Assembly (NCBI GenBank): GCA_965208065.1
Contig: OZ242313.1
Location: 496,001-560,000 of the forward strand
DNA: 64,000 nucleotides
Direction: 5' to 3'
Source: Bin103 sp002238925
GTDB taxonomy: Bacteria > Spirochaetota > Spirochaetia > SZUA-6 > Bin103
Part shown: one piece after another, positions 17,278-25,928 of the stretch
How positions within the stretch are numbered: the stretch's first letter is position 1
Layout: each line of letters opens with the position of its first letter
Made by a program: the position numbers and the translations under genes
Notes under the pieces: generated by a model
Seen by the model: the letters and a program-made list of their open reading frames with translations, nothing else
What the model was told of the DNA's origin: nothing
Databases searched by the model: none

Positions 17278-17876
17278 GACCCCTCACCGCTGCACTGACA
17301 CCGTAAGAAACCCTGTCCGGCGTCATCGGAACCATCATCGGAACCAATGGTGGACACACATCCCAAAATCACGCAATTGCACCGCGCAAGGCGATTTGCC
17401 TTCAAGCCTCCGGTTACGCGAGTGCTGCGCTCAACGGTGAGCCACACGGCATGGTCACGATCTCGTAACGTCTGTTGCGGAAACCGGCCCGCCTTTTTCT
17501 CAGCTCGTGGATACTGCCGGCGATGCACCTTGCCACCGTGCACCGCCACCGCGACGAATCGCACCGTGGAAATCCCCCGTACGATCTGCTCCGCCGCACC
17601 CGCTCCGGCTTGCAGTTGAGCTACGACCGACGCGGCATTGAGCCCCGTACTCTTCAGTTCCAGCGGCACCACCAGGACACCTGGGCCGCCTTCTTCCGCC
17701 GCCAGGAACAAGTAGTCGCACTTGCGGTGGTTCGGCTCCACCGGGGCTGCCGGGTGATCCATGTCGATTACGCGATGCGGCGCGGGTGCCCCATCGGTAC
17801 CGACGGAGCAACCCTGCTTGTTCATCGCCTCCGTCATGCAGCGCGCGTCAACACGCTCGTCGACTATCGCCAGCAC
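17250..17876 (-). CDS. Small nuclease-like protein paired with an ATPase
   Basis: 208 aa, GTG start seven bases after the ATPase stop, so tightly coupled. The central segment KCDYLFLAAEEGG followed by VLVVPLELKST places an Asp about 20 residues before E-L-K, the spacing of a PD-(D/E)XK nuclease core, and QLQAGAGAAEQ follows as a helix. No signal peptide. The C-terminal ~60 residues (from TRVTGGLKAN) are basic, and the last part overlaps the MMPL start. I know this type of protein only as an uncharacterised neighbour of AAA/ABC ATPases. A toxin or nuclease effector is an inference; a structural role would also fit. Confidence 0.65.
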   Translation of the reverse strand: MLAIVDERVDARCMTEAMNKQGCSVGTDGAPAPHRVIDMDHPAAPVEPNHRKCDYLFLAAEEGGPGVLVVPLELKSTGLNAASVVAQLQAGAGAAEQIVRGISTVRFVAVAVHGGKVHRRQYPRAEKKAGRFPQQTLRDRDHAVWLTVERSTRVTGGLKANRLARCNCVILGCVSTIGSDDGSDDAGQGFLRCQCSGEGSWRLTGRGS

Positions 17877-17882
17877 CGGCAG

Positions 17883-19388
17883 TCAGTCGTTCTGATCGGC
17901 CTTCGCCGCTTTCGCCGCTTCGATCCGGTTGCCGATCCTCGCCCACTCGTTGTACAGCGCCTCGGTGACCTCGCCGAACCCGACCGGGAAGCTGCCCGCC
18001 TCCGTGTCGAGCGGAATCTCCTCCACCGCCGAGCCACCGCCGTCCGCATCGGCCTTGAACAGCCACGCGCCGACCTGATCCGGGGCGAGCGCCACATCCG
18101 CCCCCGAGATCCCTGCACGCTGCTCTTCCGACAGCTCCGACAGACGAACGACGTTGGCAAGCGCTTCCAGGATCCACTCGCTGTGCGTGGTCAACAGGAC
18201 ACGGACGCCCGAATGCACCAGCCGCGCCAGTTCCCGTGCGAACGTGGCCTGCAGGGCCGGATGCAGGTGCGACTCCGGCTCTTCAATGATCAGCAGATCG
18301 CCCGGATCCACGAGGTAGCGCAGATAAAGCACCACCGGAGCCAGCTCCGACACCATCGATGATGCCCGTGCGAGCGGCAAATCCGTGTTCCACTTGTCCG
18401 GACGATACGCGAAAGACGGGACTTGACCGGTGGACCGATAAAGACGAATCGCGCCGGCCAGCAGGTTCTTCTCCAGCAAGCCGGAGACCTCATGAGATCC
18501 ACCAGGGTTCACGTGGCTCATCATTGTGGTCAGACCGCTCACAAAGTCTGCCAAGACACCGCTCAGCAACGGATTATCGCGGAACTGTAGTGGTCCCCCG
18601 GAGGTCGCGCTCTGGAATAGGGAGCTGACCAACCAACGATGATTGTCCATCACATTACTGCGGTCCGCAGGAAGGTAGCATGCGTGACAATCCAGGGGAC
18701 CTGCTACAGCCTCGGCCAAGCCGTCCACGAGCAAGCTTCGCAACAACGGGACTTCGTCGAACTCGGCTGGCCCTGGGCGGTACCTATCGCCTATCACGGA
18801 GTTTCGAAACCGTGGGAGATCGCGGGTCCCTCCCGACATCTCCACGCCCGCCGATCCAAGGTGGATACTATACCGGTGCTGTTCATTCCCGGCTGAGTTC
18901 GAGATGTGCAGTGAAATCGCGGAGTTGACCTCGGAACTCCCCAGCCGGACCAATTCGTCAAGCGCGCCGACGCCAAAACAACGGCGCACTTCCTGCTCTA
19001 GGCGCCCTCCCGCAACATGCCAAAACGCGCGGCGAATGACTGCTACCAAGTCTTCCGGCAGTGCGGCCGGTTCGCCCTCGTCGACCGTGGACCACCAATC
19101 TAAGAATCGGCGCGAAAAATCAGTACTGCCATGCAATGACATTGCCATCTCATCCGCTACCCAGAACCAACGCTCAGATCGGAGCCGCGTACGTGGATCG
19201 GGGGCGCGAAGGTGAAGTTGGTGCAACGCGTACACGAGCATTGCCAAGTAGGACTTCCCGGTGTTGCTTGGTCCGGCGAACACGGTCAGCGGACGCATGT
19301 CAACGGTCGCGTGTCGGATCGGTCCGAAGTCGGCGATCTCAATACGGTAGTTGCCTGCGCCGCCCGCGACAGTACCGACGCCGCTCAT
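17883..19388 (-). CDS. ABC/OLD-type AAA ATPase
   Basis: 501 aa from ATG 19388 (a TTG two codons earlier is also possible). Walker A is GPSNTGKSYL near residue 38; a signature-like region (LARASSMVSELAPVVLYLRY) precedes Walker B DLLIIEEPESHLHP and the H-switch LLTTHSEWIL. This is the SMC/RecF-type head found in OLD, RloA, PtuA and related defence ATPases; no Toprim domain is fused to it. The small D...ELK protein follows after six bases. The pair is flanked by housekeeping genes, as the other ATPase pairs in this window are. Anti-phage function is inferred. Confidence 0.85.
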   Translation of the reverse strand: MSGVGTVAGGAGNYRIEIADFGPIRHATVDMRPLTVFAGPSNTGKSYLAMLVYALHQLHLRAPDPRTRLRSERWFWVADEMAMSLHGSTDFSRRFLDWWSTVDEGEPAALPEDLVAVIRRAFWHVAGGRLEQEVRRCFGVGALDELVRLGSSEVNSAISLHISNSAGNEQHRYSIHLGSAGVEMSGGTRDLPRFRNSVIGDRYRPGPAEFDEVPLLRSLLVDGLAEAVAGPLDCHACYLPADRSNVMDNHRWLVSSLFQSATSGGPLQFRDNPLLSGVLADFVSGLTTMMSHVNPGGSHEVSGLLEKNLLAGAIRLYRSTGQVPSFAYRPDKWNTDLPLARASSMVSELAPVVLYLRYLVDPGDLLIIEEPESHLHPALQATFARELARLVHSGVRVLLTTHSEWILEALANVVRLSELSEEQRAGISGADVALAPDQVGAWLFKADADGGGSAVEEIPLDTEAGSFPVGFGEVTEALYNEWARIGNRIEAAKAAKADQND

Positions 19389-19651
19389 CGACAACGCCGA
19401 TCGGTGCCGCCCATAGGCACGGCATCAGTGATCGATTGGCTGTATTTGAAGATGCAAAGCCAACCGCTATGTGGCGCCAGCAGGAGCATGTGTGCCATCT
19501 GAATGGGCAACCTACCCCGAACTACAGCGTGAGTCCAGATTCCTGGTGGCTTGGCCGCGCAGTCGACTGACGAGGCCGAGGCCTCGGCAAGCATGACGGT
19601 CACCCGAGTGCGCCGAGGGCGGTGCCGGCATAGTCCGCGACCTCGTTACAC

Positions 19652-20614
19652 CTACGGACGCGACGCGGCATACCGATTGGTGGCGGCAATCAGTTGCCCG
19701 GTGATCGCATCGTCGACGTGTCCGGAGTCGTCCACGACCACCAACTCGGCGCGTGGCCATGCGCGATGGAGCGTCCAGGCGTTGGCGATCGGCGCCTGGA
19801 AGTCGAAGCGGCCGTTCACCAGCGTCCCGGGGATATCGGCCAGTACTCCTGCACCGGCCAACAGGCATCCGTCATCCAACCACGCGTAGTGCCGGACGTA
19901 GTGCGTCACCAGGCGCGCGAAGGCAAGCGCAAACCTGCGGTCCCGGAACCGCGGCGACAGTCCCGCCACGGGCGGCCAGACAGGAGTTGCCGACTCCCAC
20001 ATGCACCACTCGTAAGCGGCCCGGTGCTGCACCTCGGGGTCGGGATCGTAAAGCATCCGGTGATACGCATCCACGGCATCACGATCCGACTCGGCGAGCG
20101 GCGCCGCGGACAGTAGCCGATCCCATTGCTCCGGAAACAGGGCCGCAACGCCGCCACGGAACAGCCAGTCAAACTCCGCGTGCCGCCCGGTGGTAACGCC
20201 GAACAGGATCATCTCCGTGACGCGCTCCGGGAATCGCTCGGCATACACCAGGGCGAGGGTGCTGCCCCATGAGCCGCCCAGCACCAGCCATCGCTCGATT
20301 CCCAAGTGGCCGCGTAACGCTTCCATGTCGGCAACGAGGTTCCAGGTGGTGTTGCCCCTCAGGTCGGCGGCGGCGGCGCTCGCGTGGGGTGTGCTTCGCC
20401 CGCAGCCTCGCTGGTCAAACAGCACTATGCGGTAGGAGGCCGGGTCGAACAGGCGCCGCTGCCAGTCCGTGCATCCGGAGCCCGGGCCGCCGTGCACGAC
20501 GACCGCTGGCTTGCCGTGCGGATTGCCGCAGGCCTCCCAGTACACAAGGTTGCCGTCGCCCACGGCCAGCATTCCGTGCTCGTACGGTTCGATTGCCGGA
20601 AAGATTCCCGTCAT
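19652..20614 (-). CDS. pip: Proline iminopeptidase
   Basis: 320 aa alpha/beta-hydrolase, the usual length of the S33 family, which releases N-terminal proline from peptides in the cytoplasm. The oxyanion-hole motif is VVVHGGPGSGCTDWQR near residue 40, the nucleophile elbow LGGSWGSTLALVYAERFP near 110, and the acid and base lie in NGRFDFQAP and VDDSGHVDD near the C-terminus. The DQRGCGRSTPHA segment is characteristic. No signal peptide. It stands alone, with 263 bp of featureless sequence to the ATPase gene upstream in coordinates. Confidence 0.92.
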   Translation of the reverse strand: MTGIFPAIEPYEHGMLAVGDGNLVYWEACGNPHGKPAVVVHGGPGSGCTDWQRRLFDPASYRIVLFDQRGCGRSTPHASAAAADLRGNTTWNLVADMEALRGHLGIERWLVLGGSWGSTLALVYAERFPERVTEMILFGVTTGRHAEFDWLFRGGVAALFPEQWDRLLSAAPLAESDRDAVDAYHRMLYDPDPEVQHRAAYEWCMWESATPVWPPVAGLSPRFRDRRFALAFARLVTHYVRHYAWLDDGCLLAGAGVLADIPGTLVNGRFDFQAPIANAWTLHRAWPRAELVVVDDSGHVDDAITGQLIAATNRYAASRP

Positions 20615-20841
20615 GCCGGGCCGCGCCCCGCAATGGCTATTGCGTTCTTCATGCTTGTCTCATGATAGCTTACGCACGACTCCTGGACCGGACGGACGTG
20701 CGTGCGCGGCGGCCTGTTCGACAGCTTGCGCGCGCTCGACCCCGCTCGACCCCGTTCAACGGTTTCGCGCGGCCGCCGCGCGCGGTACTATAGGCCGGTG
20801 GCAAGACGCAGACTGCCGATCGGCATGCAGACTTTTGCGAG

Positions 20842-22344
20842 GTGCGTGAGAAGAACTGCTACTATGTGGACAAGACAGCCTATATCGAGCGATTGGTCGA
20901 CAGCGGCAAGCACTACTTCCTGTCGCGTCCTCGCCGGTTTGGCAAGAGCCTGCTTCTGGACACGATCAAGGAACTGTTCGAGGGCAATGAGCCCCTGTTC
21001 GAAGGGCTCCACGTCCACGACGGCTGGAACTGGTCACAGCGCCACGCAGTGGTGCGGCTGGACTTCGGCGGCGGCAGCTTTGCGGAACCTCGGCTACTGG
21101 AAGCCAACGTCATGGAGCAACTCGCCGCCGCCGAACGACGGCTGGGAGTGGCGCCCGACTACCTGACGGCGCCCGGACGCTTTGCGTACCTGCTGGAAGC
21201 GCTGCACCGGCAGACGGGGCAAACGGTCGTGGTGCTGGTCGACGAGTACGACAAGCCGATCCTGGACACGCTGAGCACGCCGGAAGTTGCCCTTGCCAAC
21301 CGCGACTACCTGCGCAGCCTGTATGGCATGATCAAGTCGAACGACGCTCACGTCCGGTTCACGTTCCTCACCGGAGTAAGCAAGTTTAACAAGGTGAGCA
21401 TCTTCTCCGACCTGAACAACCTCACCGACATCACGCTCGATCGCCGCTACTCGGCGATCTGCGGATACACCGAGCGCGACCTGGACAACGTGTTCGCCCC
21501 GGAGCTGGCCGGTCTTGACCGGCGCCGGGTGCGCGAGTGGTACGACGGCTACCGATGGCGTGGCGAGGAGCGGGTATACAACCCGTTCGACGTGCTGTTG
21601 CTGTTCGACAGCCGCGAGTTCAAAGCGCACTGGTTCGAAACCGGCACGCCCTCGTTTCTGTTGAATACCCTTTTCGAACGCCGAGTCTCGTCGGTGTCGC
21701 TCAGCGACATGCTCGGTACCGAGGAACTGCTGTCGGCGTTCGACGTAAACCGGATCGGCACCGAGGCGCTGCTGTTCCAGACCGGCTACCTCACGCTCCA
21801 ATCGGAGGAAGAAGTAGGCGGCGAGACGGTATACCGGTTGGCATATCCGAATCGCGAAGTCCGGCAGAGTCTGAACCGCAGCCTGCTGACCTACCTGGCA
21901 CAAGACGCGGCCGAGCCGGCGAAGAACCGCATCCGTCTGTCGCGCCTGCTGGCGGCCGGAGACACCGCCAGCATGAAGGGATTGTTCCACGCCTTCTTCG
22001 CCAGCATCCCGTATCAATGGTACACCAGCAACGACATCGCCGATTACGAAGGCTTCTACGCCAGCGTGTTCTACTCTTACTTCGCCGCCCTCGGCTACGA
22101 CATCGCGGTGGAGGAGTCGACCAGCCACGGACGCCTGGACATGGCCGTGCGCGCCGCCGGGCGCGTCTATCTGTTCGAATTCAAGGTGGCTGAGATGTCC
22201 CCGCCAGACTCCGCCCTCACCCAGCTCCACGAGCGCCGCTACGCCGACAAGTATCGCGCCACGGGCGAACCGATCCACTTGGTCGGCGTCGAGTTCAGCC
22301 GCGCCTCGCGCAACATCATCGCCTTCGAAACCGCCGACGCCTGA
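20842..22344 (+). CDS. AAA-ATPase-like / PD-(D/E)XK nuclease-family protein, 5' frameshift likely
   Basis: About 500 aa. Walker A SRPRRFGKSLLL near residue 30, Walker B VVVLVDEYDKPI near 130, then a C-terminal PD-(D/E)XK-like core HGRLDMAV...VYLFEFKVAE near 450. This is the AAA-ATPase_like plus PDDEXK_9 (DUF1703) architecture, abundant in some bacteria and of unknown function. Family members begin LPIGxQTFxxxRE before YYVDKT; here LPIGMQTFA is readable from GTG 20798 in another frame and joins the main frame if one base is restored near 20838-20841. Either a one-base deletion has occurred, or GTG 20842 is used and the first strand is lost. TACTAT at 20786-20791 ends six bases before GTG 20798. 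Confidence 0.8.
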   Translation: MREKNCYYVDKTAYIERLVDSGKHYFLSRPRRFGKSLLLDTIKELFEGNEPLFEGLHVHDGWNWSQRHAVVRLDFGGGSFAEPRLLEANVMEQLAAAERRLGVAPDYLTAPGRFAYLLEALHRQTGQTVVVLVDEYDKPILDTLSTPEVALANRDYLRSLYGMIKSNDAHVRFTFLTGVSKFNKVSIFSDLNNLTDITLDRRYSAICGYTERDLDNVFAPELAGLDRRRVREWYDGYRWRGEERVYNPFDVLLLFDSREFKAHWFETGTPSFLLNTLFERRVSSVSLSDMLGTEELLSAFDVNRIGTEALLFQTGYLTLQSEEEVGGETVYRLAYPNREVRQSLNRSLLTYLAQDAAEPAKNRIRLSRLLAAGDTASMKGLFHAFFASIPYQWYTSNDIADYEGFYASVFYSYFAALGYDIAVEESTSHGRLDMAVRAAGRVYLFEFKVAEMSPPDSALTQLHERRYADKYRATGEPIHLVGVEFSRASRNIIAFETADA

Positions 22345-22460
22345 GCCGCCGCCACCCACGTCCGTTGCCAAAGGGGACACAATATTCCATGTTGGCGGTG
22401 TGAGGGACCGGCTCCAGGCTTGGGAGAGCAAGGCGCGACGCTGGCCAGACGCAGGGCGGC

Positions 22461-23381
22461 ATGGTTGAGTTGATTCGGCGGCTCAGCGCGCCGCTGGCCG
22501 CGCGGCCGGTTGCGGGTGCGCTGCCGCGCCTGGGGCCGCTCGACGGCGTGCGCGGGGTGCTGTTCGACGTTTACGGCACGCTGCTGATCTCCGCGGCCGG
22601 CGACATCGGCGCCGGTAGCGCGTCGCGGGAGGTCCGGCGCACGGCCATGGCGGCTGCCCTGCGCGACGCCGGGATTGCGGACGCCGGGACTGCGGCGGGC
22701 GCGGCGCACGACGCCCTGCGCCTGGTCACCGCGCTGGAGGCGGCAATCCGCGCGCAGCACGCAGCCATTCGGGAGCGGGGGCTGGAGTACCCGGAGGTGG
22801 AGTTGCGGGAACTGTGGCGGCGCCTGCTGCCGGGGGCCGGGACGGCCGCGGTGGAGCGCGCCGCGGTGAGCTACGAGTGCCGCGTCAACCCGGTGTGGCC
22901 GATGCCGGGCGCCGCCGCCGCGGTGGCCGCGCTGCAGGCGCGCGTGCCGGTAGGCATCGTCTCCAACGCGCAGTTCTTCACCCCGCCGGTGCTCGCCGCG
23001 CTGCTGCCGGAGCTGCGCATAGACCCGCGGCTGGCGGTGTGGTCGTACGCCGAGCGGGAGGCGAAACCGTCGCCGCGGCTGTTCGCGGCCGCCGCCGCGC
23101 GCATGGCCCACCACTGCCGCCTTAGTCCGCGCGAGGTCGTGATGGTCGGCAACGACATGCGCAACGATCTGCTCGGCGCCGGCTCGGCGGGGCTGCGTAC
23201 CGCCCTGTTCGCCGGCGACGCGCGCTCCCTGCGCCTGCGCCGCGACGACCCGCGCTGCGCCGCCGTGCATCCTGACCTGGTGCTCACCCACCTGTCGCAG
23301 CTGCCCGCCGCCCTGCGCCGCGGCAACACGCACGTTGCAGACGCCCGGCGAACCGGCGCAGGGCGCCGAAGCACCGGGTAG
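22461..23381 (+). CDS. HAD-superfamily hydrolase
   Basis: 306 aa cytoplasmic phosphatase-like protein. Motif I is VLFDVYGTLL (nucleophile Asp, with Tyr in place of the more usual second Asp+2 context), motif II VGIVSNAQF, motif III AKPSPRLF and motif IV VMVGNDMRNDL. The helical cap sits between motif I and II. The substrate cannot be told from sequence. The 3' end lies 17 bp before the chosen alr start, and the two genes are probably co-transcribed. Confidence 0.85.
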   Translation: MVELIRRLSAPLAARPVAGALPRLGPLDGVRGVLFDVYGTLLISAAGDIGAGSASREVRRTAMAAALRDAGIADAGTAAGAAHDALRLVTALEAAIRAQHAAIRERGLEYPEVELRELWRRLLPGAGTAAVERAAVSYECRVNPVWPMPGAAAAVAALQARVPVGIVSNAQFFTPPVLAALLPELRIDPRLAVWSYAEREAKPSPRLFAAAAARMAHHCRLSPREVVMVGNDMRNDLLGAGSAGLRTALFAGDARSLRLRRDDPRCAAVHPDLVLTHLSQLPAALRRGNTHVADARRTGAGRRSTG

Positions 23382-23397
23382 GAGCGCCGCCGCAACC

Positions 23398-24561
23398 GTG
23401 CGAGCCACCCGCGCCACCATAGACCTTGCCCGCTTGCGCACCAACCTGGAGGCGGTGGGCGCCCACCTGCGCGCCGCCCGAAACTCCGCGCGGCCGCCGC
23501 CGCGCATTTGCTTGGCGGTCAAGGCCAACGCGTACGGACACGGCGCCGTACCGGTAGCGCGCGCCGCCCTGCAGGCGGGCGTCAGCGTGTTCGGTGTGGC
23601 GACCGTGGGCGAGGGCGTGGAACTCCGCGAGGCGGGCATCAAGGAGCCGATCCTGCTGTTCGGCCTGCCGCTGCCGGAGGAGGCGCCCGCCATCGCGTCG
23701 GCAGGGCTCACGCCGTTGTGCAGCGACGCCGCCCTCGGGCGCGATCTGGCGCGCGCCGCGGCGGCGGCGGGGCGCACCGTGGAAGTGCACCTGAAGATCG
23801 ACACCGGCATGGAGCGCATCGGCTGCCGCCCGCGGGAGGCCGCCGCCATCGCCGAACAACTGCGCGGCCTGGCCGGCCTGCGCCTGACCGGGCTGTGTAC
23901 CCACTTCGCCCGTTCCAGCGAGGTGGACCAGGAATACTCGCGCGCGCAGCTCGCCGCCTTCCACGACGCCATTGCCGCCATCCCCGACCGCGACCGGCTG
24001 CTGCTGCACACCGCCAACTCGGGCGCCATCGTCGGGTTGCCGGAATCGCACCTGGACATGGTGCGCCTGGGAGTAATCGCCTACGGGTACTACCCGGGCG
24101 GCGACCTGCCGCGCCCCATCGCGGTGCAACCGGTCATGGAGCTGGCCACGCACCTCGTTTACCTCAAACGTGTGCCCGCCGGCACCGGCATCTCCTACGG
24201 CCACACCCACCGCACTGCCGCCGACACCGTGATCGCCACCCTGCCCGCCGGCTACGCCGACGGCTACCCGCGGCTCCTGTCCAACCGCTCCAAGGTGCTG
24301 ATCCGCGGCCGCCGCTTTCCGGTGGTGGGCCGCATCTGCATGGACCAGTGCCTGGTCGACCTGGGCCCGCGCCCCGACGCCGACCGCTACGACCGCGCCG
24401 TCCTGTTCGGCCCCGACCCGGCCGGCCCCGACGCCGCCGCGCTCGCCGCCATCATCGGCACCATCCCCTACGAAATCACCAGCGCCATCTCCGCCCGCGT
24501 CCCCCGCATCTACCGAGGTGAGAAATCAATAAACCACACACTAACTTGCAACTTGCGCTGA
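23398..24561 (+). CDS. alr: Alanine racemase
   Basis: Interconverts L- and D-alanine for peptidoglycan; PLP enzyme. The PLP lysine is in LAVKANAYGHG near residue 40 and the opposing catalytic Tyr in GTGISYGHTH near 260; GRICMDQCLVDL is the conserved C-terminal domain motif. GTG 23398 is preferred because it gives the usual N-terminus (MRATRATIDLARL) and 387 aa; a TTG at 23335 would overlap the HAD gene and add an unconserved tail. The last ~14 residues (GEKSINHTLTCNLR) go beyond the usual VPRIY end and differ in composition, so the original stop may have been lost next to the RloA-like gene. Confidence 0.93.
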   Translation: MRATRATIDLARLRTNLEAVGAHLRAARNSARPPPRICLAVKANAYGHGAVPVARAALQAGVSVFGVATVGEGVELREAGIKEPILLFGLPLPEEAPAIASAGLTPLCSDAALGRDLARAAAAAGRTVEVHLKIDTGMERIGCRPREAAAIAEQLRGLAGLRLTGLCTHFARSSEVDQEYSRAQLAAFHDAIAAIPDRDRLLLHTANSGAIVGLPESHLDMVRLGVIAYGYYPGGDLPRPIAVQPVMELATHLVYLKRVPAGTGISYGHTHRTAADTVIATLPAGYADGYPRLLSNRSKVLIRGRRFPVVGRICMDQCLVDLGPRPDADRYDRAVLFGPDPAGPDAAALAAIIGTIPYEITSAISARVPRIYRGEKSINHTLTCNLR

Positions 24562-24581
24562 TTTCCCGCGATTATTGAGGG

Positions 24582-25928
24582 ATGAGCGAGGCATCCATTC
24601 AATCTCGACCCAATAGCACGATGCTGTCCTTTACTGCCGAGAATGTTCGCTCCTACTCGGGCGAAGTCCATCTATCGCTCCTGGGAACGAGACTTGCAAG
24701 CCCCGGTGTGGTGCGCGACCTGGAGATTGCGGGATCCCTCACGCCCGTGAAGGTGCTACCGGTCGCGGGCGTGTTCGGGGCCAACGCCTCGGGCAAGTCG
24801 ACCTTGCTGCGGGCCATGGCTGACATGCGTGACGTTGTGCTCAATTCGTTCCGCCGCGGAGACTCGGAAGCACGGATAGAGCGCTACCCGTTTCTTCTCG
24901 GGGGGACCGAGAAGCATCCATCCCGCTTCGCCATCGAGCTGGTGCTCGGTGGCGTACGCTGGCAATACGGTTATGCAGTCGACGACTCCCACGTCCTGGA
25001 AGAGTATGCCTACCACTTTCCGAGAGGACGACAGGCTCTCGTGTTCCGTCGAGACCGAGCCACCGGATTGATCAGCTTCGGGCCCCCGTTCCGCTCAGCG
25101 AGACGTACCCTCGCCCCGCTAATGCGGAACAACACGCTCTTGTTGTCGGTCGCCGGAGCCGCGGACGACAAGCTGATTGGCCCTCTGTTCGCTTGGTTTC
25201 GCAGAAATCTCGCACTCATGGAGCCGTCCAACCGTGCCCCGCGCATTGCGGCGACCGCCAGCCTCGTTCAGTCTTCAGAGACCCGTAGCCGAGTCATTGC
25301 TCTCCTCAAGGCAGCGGATCTCGGCATCTCGGGCCTGGAACGATTCCAACCCGAACTTGAGCCCGGAGAGGCCGAGCGCATCCGGCGCGCGATGGGCATA
25401 CTCATGAACGATGAGGATGCGGCATCCGACATCGACGTGGAACAGATCAAAGGCGTACTGATTCGACTGCACCACATGGGACGCCACGGGCCGATAGCGA
25501 TCGAGCCGGATCAGGAGTCTCAGGGAACACAGGTGTGGCTGGGCATGGTCGGCCCCGTCCTGGGCGCGCTGTCTGTTGGCGACGCGATCCTGGCGGATGA
25601 ACTGGACACTAGCCTTCACCCCCACCTGGTGCAGGAGATCGTCTCGCTATTTCAGGATCGAGAAACCAACCCCCATTGTGCCCAGCTGATTTTCAACGCT
25701 CACGACACCTCCATCCTCGGAAACGGCAGCCGGCGAACGCTCGGGCGCGACCAAGTCTGGTTCACCGAAAAGGATGTAAGCGGCTCGACATCGCTATACC
25801 CACTGTCCGACTTCCGCCCCAAGAACGATGAAGCGGTCGAGCGGCGCTATCTGCAAGGGCGATACGGAGGAACCCCGGTGCTCGACACGGCCGGGTTCCG
25901 AAGAGCGGTGGAGCAAGCTCGGAAGTGA
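24582..25928 (+). CDS. RloA-like ABC ATPase
   Basis: 448 aa. SMC-type ATPase with Walker A GVFGANASGKSTLL near residue 65, Walker B DAILADELDTSLHP near 345 and switch LIFNAHDTSIL near 375; the N-terminal MLSFTAENVRSYS is typical of the RloA/AAA_15 group. GAGGG precedes the ATG closely; ATG 24621 is an alternative start at the conserved motif. GTGA overlap couples it to the RloB-like gene. RloA/RloB pairs are found inside some type I restriction operons and resemble PARIS-type ATPase plus Toprim systems; no restriction genes are nearby here. Confidence 0.88.
   Translation: MSEASIQSRPNSTMLSFTAENVRSYSGEVHLSLLGTRLASPGVVRDLEIAGSLTPVKVLPVAGVFGANASGKSTLLRAMADMRDVVLNSFRRGDSEARIERYPFLLGGTEKHPSRFAIELVLGGVRWQYGYAVDDSHVLEEYAYHFPRGRQALVFRRDRATGLISFGPPFRSARRTLAPLMRNNTLLLSVAGAADDKLIGPLFAWFRRNLALMEPSNRAPRIAATASLVQSSETRSRVIALLKAADLGISGLERFQPELEPGEAERIRRAMGILMNDEDAASDIDVEQIKGVLIRLHHMGRHGPIAIEPDQESQGTQVWLGMVGPVLGALSVGDAILADELDTSLHPHLVQEIVSLFQDRETNPHCAQLIFNAHDTSILGNGSRRTLGRDQVWFTEKDVSGSTSLYPLSDFRPKNDEAVERRYLQGRYGGTPVLDTAGFRRAVEQARK

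Noticed and set aside
15061..17298. 745-codon plus-strand frame opposite the MMPL gene
   Set aside because: Rich in His, Arg and Gln, as expected from the antisense of Val/Leu/Ala-rich membrane protein; no recognisable motif.
17310..17345. Short direct repeat CATCGGAACC as an attachment site
   Set aside because: Lies inside the coding region of the small nuclease-like gene and has no distant partner.
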